In this document: positions 1 to 11,733 of the stretch, piece by piece
Layout: each line of letters opens with the position of its first letter
How positions within the stretch are numbered: position 1 is the first letter of the stretch
NCBI GenBank assembly: GCA_910589415.1
Contig: OU342630.1
Span: 13,611,867 to 13,675,866 of the forward strand
Direction of reading: 5' to 3'
Source of the DNA: Malachius bipustulatus
Lineage: Eukaryota > Arthropoda > Insecta > Coleoptera > Melyridae
Length of the DNA: 64,000 bases
Program-made: the position numbers and the translations under genes
Notes under the pieces: model-generated
What the model was told of the DNA's origin: nothing
Database searches by the model: none
Seen by the model: only the letters and a program-made list of their open reading frames with translations

Positions 1-874
1 ATAATCGATTAAATTTTCGTTTTCAAACATAAAACCTGAAAGTGGTTGTCATGGTTCCCGTTCCCATGTATTGTGATCATTGAAGGTCGATTGAACGGTG
101 TTATTTTGTCTACGAAAATTACTTGGTTCCAGTAGGTAGTCCTTAACATTGTTATTGTTCATTCAGGAAAACAAGACCCATAACCATAATCATAATAGGT
201 ACCTACTGTGTAACATACAATATAATGAAATGTTTTTACGGGGAGATAATTTCGTGAATCAGACATAACATCCAATTCTTCCGCTAGTTCTGCTGCTACT
301 TGTTCAGGATACTCGTACCACAAAATTATCAACAATAATTACGAAAATTAAGATTTAATTAAACTAGTTATGATTTCGGGTTATTTCAATAAATTTTAGT
401 TTAAATATCTCAAGATACTTGGATCCTTAGATGGACCTCTCTTTTAATAGATACCTACTAGTAGGTACTTACGTTAACTGATTATTTTTATTCTCATTAC
501 TGTTGTTAATTGAAGCTTACGTTTGCATAAAATTTACATTGTATCACATTATACAGGTTTTCTTTAATGAGCTAATTTTCATTTATATCATTTATTACAA
601 AGAAATACACAACCGTGAACCGAGGTTTGACCATTACGGTGACCACTGACCAAGCATCATACGGTATCCAATTCAAACTAGCTTTTTTCAAACAAATGTC
701 TACACTTTAGTCTGGGTGTTTACTGTATTATTTGAATCTCTTGATATGAACATTTCTGGTAAAGTGTAGACTGATTATTATCTACTGCAAGAAATATTTT
801 CAACAAACTTAAAAAGTTGTAAGTTACCTGTAAGTAATAGGTAGGTACTTATTGAGATTTAAGGAGGATATTCA
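1..874. other. AT-rich non-coding DNA, no gene seen
   Basis: No long reading frame, RNA gene or clear repeat pair is visible. TAGGTA/TACCTA strings are scattered through it, as elsewhere in the window. It may be intron or intergenic DNA of the gene whose last exon is at 6128-6351. Confidence 0.4.
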
Positions 875-928
875 ATGTTGGCTCCTACTCCATGGTATAG
901 AAATTTTTATGTCATTAAAAATACCAAT
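875..928 (+). CDS. candidate first coding exon, unknown gene
   Basis: An ATG opens an 18-codon frame reading MLAPTPWYRNFYVIKNTN, followed by a possible donor GTAATG. The residue mix (Trp, Tyr, Pro) looks coding and the strand matches the exon at 6128-6351. The phases do not join directly: this exon would end in phase 0, whereas the later exon needs one base from upstream, so at least one more exon would be required. This is a weak inference and could be chance. Confidence 0.18.
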
Positions 929-1648
929 GTAATGCGTTAGGCTAATTTCCGAGACCTATAAAAGGGTGGTACGTGAAGTTTACAAGGTCTAGGCTTATGT
1001 AAGGACCTCGACACTTCTCGGTTTGTAAATTACCCTCGACCCTGTAAATTTTAGATACCACAACGACAGGACTCTTAATTATATTATCCGAGACCTTGCG
1101 TAAACGACATTTATAATATGCATGTATTGTGTGTTATCTATGATTATTTTTAACGCTTCAGTTATTTTATAAAATACACCAATTTTATTTCATATTTTGC
1201 CTAAAATCTTCTCTGCCAGGTTTATCGCTATAAATTTTATTTTGCATCGATAATAAGAGTCGATGGAGAAGAGGCCATTTTTATTACAATGCGAGGTGAA
1301 CATAGTATATTAAGCGATATAAATAAGACTAGTGGTTTCTGTCGATGAAAAACTCGATCAGCATCTCATACGTTTTTTTTTTTTTCTTTTGCGGTTGTTT
1401 CTTTGATAGAAGGAAAAGTTCATATTAACATTGGTCTAGAAAAGCTTCCAAAGGGAGCTTAGGTCATTGAAAGTGGCCCCCAAAATATGTACAGTTTCTA
1501 TTTTATATCTGCCGAACACTTCACTCTAGAGCAATGAAACTTTGGAAGAACGCGATCAATAAGTGATATTGAAGACTCGAAGTTAATCAAGGTCGTCGAA
1601 ACTTGGGGGCTATGGAGAAGGGTATTAAGCATTTTAGGCCAATGTTTA
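929..1648. other. non-coding, unassigned
   Basis: AT-rich sequence with a poly-T run near 1372-1388 and no supported coding or repeat structure. Confidence 0.35.
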
Positions 1649-1650
1649 TA

Positions 1651-3653
1651 CAGGGTGTCCGAAAATTATGCGCAAAAAATTAAGGGGGTGATTCTACTTG
1701 ATAAAATATTGCCAAAAGTATCTATACTTTTTTTTCGAAAACTCACAAATAAGAAAGTTATAAACCTTCAAAGTTGATTTTTTTAAAACAATATTTTTTT
1801 ATAACTTTTTTTCTAGTCTACGGATTTTCTTCAAATATGACATACTTGCCACTGATGTTGCTTTGCATCCTTGGTCCAAATTAGACTTGAATCCCTCGAA
1901 ATCAAGAGGCCTTAACTGCCCTTGACCTTCAAAAAAGGCTTATAACTTTTTTCGTAATATTTTTTCTGAGTTTTGAAGATGCACGATTGAAGAAAAATGA
2001 AAAAATATTTGGAAAAGGTCCTCTTTGTCTATCACGATAAAATGTTCTGTTTCCGAGTAAAACTGTTTTAAAAATTTGCTTGCACTAAAATTGATCGCCA
2101 TAAATTGTGATCATTCTGTAACAATACCAAAGCATGTTTTGGAAACAGCTGCAGGGTTGTTTAGTTATATGTACAAAACAGAGACATAACTAGTTTAGTT
2201 ATACCGTGTGTCCCCGGATAGGTGAAACGACTCTTATAAAAGACAACAATTTTTTGATTTTAATTTCAATTTTTTGGGGTTCAGCCCTGCTTGGCTAAAG
2301 AATAATTTCTAACAAAATTTTAGTTTTGAAAAATCAAGCATGCCTTGGAAATTTCCATGAAACCGGTTTTTCTGTTTAGTAAAGTGCCTTTTATGTGGCA
2401 AATACGAAAAATTGTTATTTGAAAAAGTTGTTCAGAATCAACATTTAGATCCGTATACCAAAATTCAAAATCATAGGCCAACTTTGATCTTTTACATTTA
2501 CTTTTATGTTTATTTTACAAATCAAAGAATTTCATTTGTAACAAAGACTGATATTGACAGATTGCTATTGTTATGGATACAATTTGGTTTTCCCATGGCA
2601 GTCATTGTTACAAATTATGAAATTCTTTGATTTGTGAAATTAACATAAAAATAAATGAAAAAAATAAAAGTTGACCTATGGTTTTGAAATTTGGTATAGG
2701 GACCTAAATGTTGATTCTGAACAACTTTTACAAATAACATTTTGTCGTATTTGCCACATAAAAGGCACTTTACTCAACAGAAAAACCGGTTTCTTGGAAA
2801 TTTCCAAGGCATGCTTGATTTTTCAAAACTAAAATTTTGTTAGAAATTATTCTTTAGCCAAGCAGGGCTGAACCCCAAAAAATTAAAATTGAAATCAAAA
2901 AATTTTTGTCTTTTATAAGAGTCGTTTCACCTATCCGGGGACACACGGTATGTAATGATAAATAGTTATAATAATAAATTTTTGAAAAATTTAATTAATT
3001 TCAATTTCAAATATATTTCAAAAAACTTGCAAAAAGAACCAAACGCGGGCACCATTTTATGGTTAAAAAATGTATCCATCTTGTCTTATCAATTTAACAA
3101 GATACTTGAATCAAATTGCTGTCAAAATTAAATCCAAAGCAAACGTCTTGTTTCCTAGGCAACCCTGCAGCTGTTTCCAAAACATGCTTTGGTATTGTTG
3201 CAGAATGAACATAATTTACGGCGATCAATTTTAGTGGAAGCAAATTTTTTAAACAGTTTTACTCGGAAACAGGTCATTTTATCGTGATAGATAAAGAGGA
3301 CCTTTTCCGAATATTTCTTCATGTTCTTCAATTATTGTGAGTCTTCAAAACTCGGAAAAAAAAATTACGAAAAAAGTTATAGGGCCTTTTTTGAAGGTCA
3401 GGGGCAGTTAACGCCTCATGATTTCGAGGGATTCAAGTGTAATTTGGACCAAGGGTGCAAAGCAACATCAGTGGCAAGTGTGTCAAATTTTAAGAAAACC
3501 CGTACACTAGAAAAAAAGGTATAAAAATTTTGAAGGCTTATAACTTTCTTATTTGTGAGTTTTCGAAAAAAAAAATTATAGATATTTTTGGCAATATTTT
3601 ATCAAGTAGAATCACCCCCCTTAATTCTTTGCGCATAATTTACGGACACCCTT
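1651..3653. mobile_element. 2.0-kb palindromic TA-flanked MITE
   Basis: The left end CAGGGTGTCCGAAAATTATG is mirrored at 3625-3653, and the arms stay complementary for several hundred bases (1651-2200 against 2955-3653). TA dinucleotides flank both ends (1649-1650 and 3654-3655), the Tc1/mariner target duplication. No transposase is encoded. A second palindrome sits at the centre, so this is an older element split by a younger one. Confidence 0.85.
2204..2948. mobile_element. nested palindromic MITE, family D
   Basis: The termini CCGTGTGTCCCCGGATAGG and its reverse complement form a palindrome of about 745 bp flanked by TA (2202-2203, 2949-2950). The arms match along nearly their full length, including a CCAAGCAGGGCTGAACCCC block near each shoulder. 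It interrupts the larger palindrome. A decayed relative lies at 53670-54596, and a similar terminus begins the transposon at 63603. Confidence 0.85.
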
Positions 3654-3655
3654 TA

Positions 3656-4409
3656 TACTTATGGAAACAATTCATAATTCAGAGAGAAAATACTTTTGAA
3701 AAAAAAAGCTCAAAACTTAAATATTTTATTTGTCATATTTTCAGCCTCGATTTGAATTTTCACCCTTAGATAACGATATCCCCAAATCATTTTCAGCATT
3801 TTAAATGGCAACCCACCGTTTTTGGGCTGGAAATTGATAGTATGGATTTTACTGTTATGAAGATACCTCGGAAGTGGGGTAAAAGTCGATAGGTAGTTTT
3901 TGATATACAGGATGATAAATTATAAAATAATTACATAATTTTATAACATATTCTTTCACTGCCGTCAAATGAATAGACAGCATTTTGAACATTTGCGAAA
4001 TTAAGAAATCTTTACTTTCCCTATAGTCTTTTAACTTGTTAGTTTAAAAAATGAAGGCATAGTTTTGAACTCAATTTGAATTTGCTTTCGAATTATGAAT
4101 TTCATTCCAAGAGTAGAGTAATATTAATCATCTTGTATAATTGAAAGTTATCAACTTATCCCCTTTTCCAAGGTGTCCTTAAACTTTGAAAAATACGGAC
4201 TATCAATTTCCAGTCAAAAAACGGAGAGTTGCCAATAAAAAAAATGACCAAAATGGTGGGGAAAATATTGGTATCTAAGGGTAAAAATCAAAATTGAGGC
4301 TAACAAGATTCCAAATAAAAAATTAAAGGTGACGCCTCCGAGCTTTTTTTTCATTTTTTTTTTTTTCTCTAAATTATGAATTTTATTCCATAAAATGGTA
4401 TACACACTG
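3656..4409. mobile_element. palindromic MITE abutting the previous element
   Basis: Sequence at 3656-3840 is the inverted counterpart of 4198-4409; both carry the ACCCTTAGATA block and the phrase GGAAATTGATAG. Divergence between the arms is moderate, so the element is old. It shares its left boundary with the right end of the 1651-3653 element. Confidence 0.65.
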
Positions 4410-4420
4410 TATAGTGTATA

Positions 4421-5424
4421 CAGGTGTCCAGTTCAAGTGGCACATGGGGATCTTGGAAACGGTAGGAGATACGAAATAGGTTAAATTCGGAAATAAGTTG
4501 CAAAATATTATGACAAATAAAAATCTGAACAAAAAATTAGGATCACTATTTTTTTAATGCTGAAATATCCTTGAAAAAAAATTTAAAAATCTAGATTTAA
4601 TATTGAAAGAATTCGCTGGTTCTAGGGCTCGATCTACAACCTGCGATTTCTTCTTTTCAATATTATTTTTGGCTCACTGAATCTTCTCTTTCAAATCTTA
4701 TTTTAGCCATATCTTTTTTATTATTGGAAAATGATAAATTATTTTTTGTATAGGTGTATCTACATTATATTAAGTCATCAAAAGCTATCCATTTGATGTT
4801 ACAAAAAAAAATTTCAAGTCATATTTTACTTGTCGTATGTTTTTTTTATTATTTTTCTATGATTTTCAGTATAAAAAGTTGTATTTTTTACGTTCATAGT
4901 GCGTTTATAGTCCCCTCCCTCTTAATTTTTGATCCGAATGAGATAGTTTAGTTAAAAAAACTAAATTAAATGTCAATAAGTTTAATACTTTTTGACATAA
5001 AACTTATCTGTTGAATGTCAAAGATGACGTCGCAGTTCCTGTCAACTTCAAAATTTTGAGCGGCAAGAGGGGTCATGTGACACCTCATTTTAAAGGTATT
5101 TCAATTATCTACACAAAAATTATGTTAGTTTTAAATTTTTGACTATTCGATTCAGAATTTAAGAGGTTAATTTTTGTGTAGATAATTGCAATACTTTTAA
5201 AATGAGATCTCACACGATACCCACATGTCCCTAAAAAATTTTGAAGTTGACAGCGACTACAATGTCATCTTTGACATTTGACAGATCAGTTTTACGTCAA
5301 TCTTAAATTTTGTTTCAGGTTCTTAATAAGTATGAAGTTGTACAACTTTCCGCTAATTTAAGTGAATTTGACCGACCTTGTAATTCGAGACATTTCTAAG
5401 AAACCCATAGGTACCTACATCCTG
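4421..5424. mobile_element. family A palindromic MITE
   Basis: It is bounded by CAGGTGTCC at the left and CCTG plus TA at the right. Family A signatures are present: a shoulder resembling GGTTAAATTAGAGAAAAGTTG at both sides (4480-4502 and inverted at 5350-5385) and a core with AAGTCATCAAAAGCTATCC near 4772-4790. A younger inverted pair at about 4966-5305 occupies the centre. Confidence 0.65.
4966..5305. repeat. inverted repeat nested in the family A element
   Basis: The segment with TTTTTGACATAAAACTTATC and TCAAAGATGACGTC at 4985-5030 is mirrored at 5260-5305, and ATTATCTACACAAAAATTA at 5104-5122 is mirrored at 5172-5190. It is probably a separate small palindromic insertion. Confidence 0.6.
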
Positions 5425-5439
5425 TATATGCCGACTCAA

Positions 5440-6127
5440 GAAATAAAATAAAAAGTTTTCGTTATTTCGTGATTGTGTTATCCTTCAAAGCAAAGATAGT
5501 AACTGATTCTTCGTAATATGAGCTTAAACACCTCACAATAATTATGATGCGAAATTCCATGATAGACTTCCTATAGAGTAATATTATCCAAATAATACAT
5601 GATCTCATGTTTTATGTTAAAAAATCCTAATCTCTTCTCCGCATACTACTAGATTTCTATAATACAGTGAGTAGACTGAACCAAACTGATGCTCCATTGT
5701 CTCCTCCTCTTCCTCCTTTGACACAAACCACCTCTACTATTACCTACTCATTATAGGTCATGTCAGTATTATCATGTCTTAATATAAACGAATCCAAAAA
5801 TTTTAATATAGCCAAGAGAGTTGTAGACTTTGATATTTTTTCAAGTACCTTATAAGATTGTTTTGTAGGTAAAAAAATTAACTGTAGATACCTACTAGGT
5901 GTCATCGGACTTGAGAAATGTGCTAGCTGTGCCACGGACTTTTTAACATGTCTTATACATATACAAGGAACATTTCCTTCCTGTTATCGTAAATGAACAT
6001 AGAGTCCAGTCTAAAAAATAATAACAATATGCTGTTTGTATAGTTTAAAAAGTAAATTTCCTGGATATTCTTTATCTTGGAAATTGATTTCCATATACAC
6101 ATGCTAACATCTATCATAACATTGCAG
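5440..6127. other. probable intron upstream of the 6128 exon
   Basis: No repeat or long frame is seen. The right end has a branch-point-like CTAAC and a CATTGCAG acceptor directly before the coding exon. Confidence 0.4.
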
Positions 6128-6351
6128 GTTCTCTTCATCCACTGGACTATTTCAAGCCATCAGAATTCCTATACCAGTGTCCTATGGATCCCACCTCAGT
6201 CTACCTAAAATCACCTCAATATTACGTGAAGTATAAGAGTCCGGAGACATTGCCCCTCACTTTGGAGAGAAGTAACCGCTGTCCGCCACTTCCTGAAAGA
6301 GCCCTAACCGGAAGATATAATCCTGCGAGCGACATCACCTACAAGAGATAG
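6128..6351 (+). CDS. terminal coding exon of an unrecognised protein
   Basis: A splice acceptor (ATTGCAG, AG at 6126-6127) is followed by an open frame in phase 2 that encodes 73 residues and ends at TAG 6349-6351. The peptide begins SLHPLDYFKPSEFLYQ and ends ALTGRYNPASDITYKR. It is rich in Tyr and Pro, has no low-complexity run, and its base composition is clearly less AT-rich than the flanks. I do not recognise the family. Short Tyr/Pro-rich C-termini of this kind occur in several small ciliary or microtubule-associated proteins, but that is only an impression. The remaining exons should lie upstream on the plus strand; none is certain in this window. Confidence 0.7.
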
Positions 6352-6500
6352 AAAACCACTCGGATGAGGTGTTTGGTCTTCGGGATCATTTTATCGAACT
6401 AATATCCTATTCTAACACTGAAACACATTACATGCAAGCTGCATTCATGTTACATGCAAGTTGAGAAAGAGTTTTACGTTTTACCACTGATGTCTCTTTA

Positions 6501-6699
6501 TAAAGGCGCTTTTCCACGACGCGCGCGAGACTTGATCAGCAAGACTCGTGATTTGCCATGATAATGAGAATGCTCGGAAGCTCGACTTCTGGCTTCGCAT
6601 TCTTTTTAAACTTTTTATAATAATAGTGAGTTGTGACTTGGCGGACTGGCCTTCCGAGCCATAACTCGCAGAGTCTAGAGCCATGGGGAGGCGCCTTTA
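6501..6699. mobile_element. small MITE with TAAAGGCGC termini
   Basis: TAAAGGCGC at 6501-6509 is mirrored by GCGCCTTTA at 6691-6699, and a TTTA repeat lies directly outside both ends (6497-6500 and 6700-6703), compatible with a 4-bp target duplication. The internal 200 bp is GC-richer than its surroundings and has no coding capacity. The superfamily is unknown. Confidence 0.5.
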
Positions 6700-6889
6700 T
6701 TTAAAAAACACTATTTTTGTCACATTGTTAGATTATCACATTTGCTCTGGTGACCAATGTTCATGCTACCTAATTGAACTGAAATTTTTACAGTAGACAA
6801 CAATACTAAATTAATAATCTTTAACCTTCGAAAATTTCAAATACTAGCAAATAAGAAAAATAGCAGAGATATTCGATTTTTTTACATGA

Positions 6890-7460
6890 TGTTTCTTTCT
6901 CTAAAATTTTGCAAACGCTGCGATGCTTCATCTTTCAAGAATAATAAACAAAATTAAGTTTTTACTCTTGTAAAACTTAGGTTGACGTTTCATTTTCGTT
7001 AAAAAAAATTCTAAAGTAGCGTTACTTCTACAGGTGTCCCTTAAAATTAAAAAAAAAAAACATCCATGAGGCACGGTTTCTGGTCACAGTTTTCCGAGCA
7101 GTTTTCAATCTAGGTGGCTGAAATTTGGCAGTGTCCACAATGAGTCTGGTATTGAATTTGAGCAAAATCGGTCGAGTCGTTTCAAAATAGGGGTTTTTTG
7201 TATTTTAGAAAAACTTACCATTTTTTGAACCCATGATAAGCAAGATAGGTAGAAAAAAAACAAATTGAAAAGATTGGAAGAAAATTATTTGAAATTTGAT
7301 TTAATGTAAAAAATTTTTGATTATTTTAATTTATGAATAGTGACTTGGGTAGGAAAAGGGTAAAAATTGCTAAATTTCTGTAATCGTTTACGAGCACATT
7401 TTTGAAGGAATTGAACTGAAATTTTCACAGTAGACAACTATAATACTAATAATATTTAAT
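6890..7460. repeat. left arm of a 7-kb inverted repeat
   Basis: This arm is the reverse complement of about 13500-14075. Shared landmarks include ACTTCTACAGGTGTCC (mirrored near 13932-13948), GAGGCACGGTTTCTGG, GCAGTTTTCAATCTAG and GGAAAAGGGTAAAAATTG. The arms diverge by small indels. The arm was probably half of one palindromic MITE whose two sides are now about 6 kb apart. Confidence 0.75.
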
Positions 7461-8216
7461 CTTCGAAAATTTCTAGAAGCAAATAAGAAAAATTAAGGAG
7501 ATATTCGAATTTTTTTACATAATGTTTTTTTCTCTAAAATTTCATTTTCGATTTTCAAAACTCCCTTTAAAGGTAGTGTAAAAAAGTGCATTTTTAATAA
7601 AATTAGTCAGTGGCGTGCATAGGATAAGGGGCAAAAGTGTGAAGTTTTGACAAATTTTGTTTCGTTAAATTTAAAAATTAATTTTATGGCATTTAAAAAG
7701 CGGTGAAAATATTCATCGTGTCGTACAATTAGTACAATCTGTCAACACCGTGCAACAATCGGCTGGCGCGTAAATTCCGTTTGATTCTGGGTGACCACTT
7801 CTTGTATATTTACCCAATATTTTATTAAGTATTCTAAATATTTTGTTTAACGAAAAAATTGCGAGTCCTTACGACAATTTTGAAGCAAACAACTCGATTT
7901 TTTATTCTCATCAGTAGTTTTTCTCTTCATTTTCTCACCTTTTCTGTACACTAGGACTGATTGATATTGTTTAATAAGGTGAAAGAAGAGGTCTTACGAA
8001 GGTTTTTCATATCATTTTCATGTTCTAAGTTTTAGTTAAATCCTCAGTTTTAGAGCTGATGGAAGCTCTAAAACAAAAACAAAATTTCAGAAACAAAATT
8101 TCTATAATAGGATGGACTATTATAGAAATTTTCCCAAAATTGGGAGTGAGTTATAATCCACCAGAGCTTTTTAACTGATTCAATAATTAAAAAAAAATTA
8201 AAATTAAACTGATATA
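7461..8216. other. non-coding, partly internal repeat
   Basis: 7460-7545 is a direct, diverged repeat of 6780-6900, sharing ACAGTAGACAAC and AGATATTCGA. The rest is unassigned AT-rich sequence. Confidence 0.4.
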
Positions 8217-8218
8217 TA

Positions 8219-9033
8219 CAGGGTGAGTCATTGATATGGGAAAGCTCGATTACGCCTATACCATTAAAGATATCGAAATGAACGAAATATTTTCAGATAC
8301 ACAGGATGGCCCAATATCGCTGTACGCCATACCACTTTGTAATTTTAAATAGGACAGCCTCTATATTATTACATCTTTAGATTATTTGAGAAAAGTAAAA
8401 AAGAATGGTTTGTAAAGTTGAAGTTTGTAATGAGCAATTTATGAGTTATAAACAAATGAAAATCGCGATTTTCCATTTTCAAAGCAGCTTTTCTTAAAAA
8501 CAGCTCAAGATAGAGGAAAACGGTTTACATGTTCCTGTCTTAATTTTTAATTTGGTATCCTATCATGTAGCTGAAATTTGTATACCGGGTGATGAAAATA
8601 ATCAAATTTTTTACCACTCTGTATAAAAATTTCATCCATCCAATAGGATACCGCTTGAAAAGTTAAGACAGGAACATGCAAACCTTTTTTCCATATCTCT
8701 AGCCGTTTTCAATATAAGCTGCTTTGAAAATGGAAAATCGCGATTTTCATTTGTTTATAACTCATGCGCATAAATCGCTCATTACAAACTTCCACTTTAC
8801 AAACCATTCTTTTTTACTTTTCTCAAAAAATCCAAAGATGTAATAATATAGAGGGTGTCCTATTTAAAATAACAAAGTTGTATGGCGTACAGCGATATTG
8901 GGCCATCCTGTGTATCTGAAAATAATTTTACAAACTGCACTTTACCCTCCCATTTACAGCACTTTTTGGTTCATTTCGATATCTTTAATGGTGTAGGTGC
9001 AATCGAGCTTTCCCATATCAATGACTCACCCTG
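8219..9033. mobile_element. palindromic TA-flanked MITE, 815 bp
   Basis: The termini CAGGGTGAGTCATTGATATG are mirrored at 9014-9033, with TA on both sides. The arms match closely to a centre near 8600. Arm modules resemble those of other elements: a TTTTAAATAGGACA...CCT block followed by TTACATCTTT, and ACGGTTTACATGTTCCTGTC. No coding sequence. Confidence 0.85.
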
Positions 9034-9039
9034 TATTAT

Positions 9040-9600
9040 ATATGTTCAAACTCTTTTAGCTGTTGCCTTGGAGTGATTCATGATTTGGTAATTTTGAAAG
9101 GTTTTTCTTAATTTATTTGTGGTTGCCAAATAACCCCGTGTAGAATTTGTTTTTTGTTTGTTCTTTCATAATTTTTAATAAATCTGATTCCCTGTTATAT
9201 TATATTTAAACAATTTGCTTTTGAACATTAGCGACCTCCATAAAATAAATGTAATCTCGCCAGATAAGAGCAGTGAAAGGTGATAAAACTGATAAATAAA
9301 CAGGTAGGTGTATTATAATATCTAAATATAATAATCTCCATCATGTTGAATCAACAAAATTCCTGAGAAATCTTTTGATGAATCTTTACAAAACAATTAT
9401 TATTAAATACTTACTTACATATATTTGGAATGGATCACCTCATGACTATTAATTCGTTAGGAATTTATACAATGTGGCGAAAAATTCCGCACTAAATTCA
9501 TAACTTAAAATCGTGAGAAGCGAACATGAAAAAGCGGTCAGGTGTACGTCACTTTAATGTTTGAAAAGGTCATCTTGTGACCCAAGAATTTTAATATAGC
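9040..9600. other. non-coding, unassigned
   Basis: AT-rich sequence without supported genes or paired repeats. Confidence 0.35.
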
Positions 9601-9639
9601 ATCACTGGTTTTTTTTACAAGGACGCCATAATTTTTTTT

Positions 9640-10283
9640 ATTATAGCCGCAATTTTTTGCTTACATGAATGAAATGAAATGAATGAAATGAATTTTTGCA
9701 GGTTTACTGCATAAGTCGTCAAGAGCTATCCATTTGACGTTTCAAAATTTTTAAAGCCCACTAGACCCCATAGTTTTCATAGTCAGCTTTTGTTTTTCTT
9801 ATAAAATTTTTTCACTGAATTATGTTAATATGAAGTAATAGTGTCTGCATTATGGTTTTTTTAGTTTCCCTATGATATTCAGTCTAAAGAGATGTCTTTA
9901 TTTGAAAAAAAAGGATAATAAAAATTTAAATAATATGGCGGCCATAAGAAAAAGAAAAGTTGACTATCAAACTTTAAAATCTAGTCGGCCTTGAAAATTT
10001 TTGAAGTATCAGATGGATAGCTCTTGACGACTTATGTAAACCTGCAAAAAATGATCCATTTATTTCCAATAATAAAAAAGATAATATGGAAAAACTAAGA
10101 AATCTCGATTTTTCAGCATTTTCAGGATATTTAGGAACGGTCACAGATATCTTGTATGTCTCGAGGTATGTCTTGACGGATTCGAGATGGTCACAAATTT
10201 GTTCATCTTTAATTTAACCGACCCTGTATCTCTTAGCGTTTACGAGATAGTAAGGATACATGGTGCAGCCTGTACGAGTATAT
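9640..10283. mobile_element. family A MITE, left end degraded
   Basis: The core GTCGTCAAGAGCTATCCAT at 9715-9733 is mirrored at 10015-10033, and ATATGGCGGCCATAAG occurs at 9934-9949. The right shoulder TTTAATTTAACCGACCCTGT and terminus CAGCCTGTAC are present, but no convincing left terminus is found. A short GAATGAAAT microsatellite lies at 9665-9695. Confidence 0.6.
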
Positions 10284-10363
10284 CCACAAAAAAAATTAAT
10301 TATTAACTTTCTTGATTGATTAATTTTCTTGACTGACGTTCTATTTCTTGAAAAATGTTCTTT

Positions 10364-10570
10364 CCAACTATTGTCTGAGAAAGTTGAAACATAATTTAGT
10401 CAGGCTTTGAAAGAAATCAGCATCTGAGATTGAATCCGTAAAAATGTAAAATGAAAAATTCCGATTTACTGAAATTCGGATCGTTTACACCTACACAGAA
10501 ACAATCTCAGACATGATTTTCTTTCCGAAGCCTGCCTAAATTACGTGGGTTATTTTTGCTCACACGAAAT
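10364..10570. repeat. short palindrome, possible MITE
   Basis: TTTAGTCAGGCTTTGAAAG near 10395 is mirrored, with mismatches, by CTTTCCGAAGCCTGCCTAAA near 10530, and the inner TGAGATTGAATCCG / AATCTCAGACATG also pair. A half copy occurs at 61195-61250 (AATTTAGGTAGGCCTTGG). Confidence 0.5.
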
Positions 10571-10977
10571 AATACAAGTTTCAAAGATTATCAACATATA
10601 GGTACCTACTGGAGAAGACATTAGAAATAAACCGATTAGAATTTATACCTACATTAGAAATTAGAAATAAAAAACTAACTGAGACTGTAGACTCGAGTAA
10701 GTAACTTCACCCTTACTGGCCATCTTTTGCATTGATAAGTCACATTTGGCAATGCGGTGGTTGCCTCCAAGGTTCTTTTTTTAGGTATGGCGTCTGATGA
10801 TTATCGATGGTCCGTTAAGATTCGTTGTACTTTTGATCAATCAACAATAATTAATGACATTCAGAAGATCATCATTAAAAGTCTAGCCAAATTCAAAGTT
10901 CATCAATATCTCAACGGTATGCAGTACCCAAATTTCTTCGAAAATACCTAGATTTATACTAGAAAATACATCGTGAT

Positions 10978-11265
10978 TTCAACACGATGGTGCTCCTGCA
11001 CATTATTATCTTGACGTGAGAAATTTTTCAGACCAAAAGTATGAAAATAGATACATAGGGAGGGGGAGCCACATCACTGGCCAGCTAGATCACCTGACCT
11101 GACTAAGATGGATTTCTTTATTTAGTGTTTTAGGGACATGTCAAAGATATTGTCTAGCAAACGCCTGCTATTACTCGAGAACACTCGAGATGAAGAATAC
11201 AAGACGCGTTTAAGCAGAATGGTGGACAGTTTGAAGTGTTTGAACATAGACCATGTTGCATAGAA
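10978..11265 (+). pseudogene. mariner-like DDE transposase C-terminal remnant
   Basis: Translation gives QHDGAPAHYY, which holds the second catalytic Asp of the DDE triad, then after a frameshift HWPARSPDLTKMDFF, the third-Asp block of mariner-like transposases, then ENTRDEEYKTRLSRMVDSL, the usual C-terminal helix region. An in-frame TAG and at least one frameshift break it. It resembles the DUF4817-type insect transposases at 50701-51801 and 63666-64000. No catalytic N-terminal half is seen upstream. Confidence 0.75.
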
Positions 11266-11490
11266 TAGGTAACATAGGGAATACCTATGTGTAAAGAAAA
11301 TGTCAACAATACTTTGAAAATAAATGACATTCTTTCAAATATACAGTTCCCTTGGAAACTATAAAGTGTCCTAGGATACTATGCAGTTTCCTAGGAAACT
11401 ATCAGCTTTTAAACCAGAGTGGCTTGGATCCTTAATAATATTCACGTATAATGTTTTCCCTATGTTACCTTTCCTATGCAACACAGTGTA
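11250..11490. repeat. short palindrome with internal CCTAGGAAAC repeats
   Basis: GGTAACATAGGGAA near 11268 is mirrored by TTCCCTATGTTACC near 11457. In between, three imperfect copies of CAGTTTCCTAGGAAACTAT follow one another (11345-11402). It looks like a small snapback element trailing the transposase remnant. Confidence 0.5.
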
Positions 11491-11733
11491 TACTGTATAT
11501 GATAATTTTGAATAATGAAAAACGAAAACTATTTTTTTAGTTTACTGGACGGCTATATTCGAATTAAAAAAAAAAATTAGTACAGCGCGCATAAACCGGG
11601 ACAATTGGTATTGGCAACATTGTAGTTGTCATTTTACTCAGAAATTAGAGCTCCATCCAAAACTTGAAAAAAGTACACCATCGATTTGAAATAAGAAAGT
11701 TGATGTAGTGATTCTATAAAACGACCACAATGT

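Noticed and set aside
240..335. Minus-strand peptide WYEYPEQVAAELAEELDVM
   Set aside because: It looks coding, but no splice acceptor, start codon or supporting neighbour was found; the open stretch is only about 59 codons.
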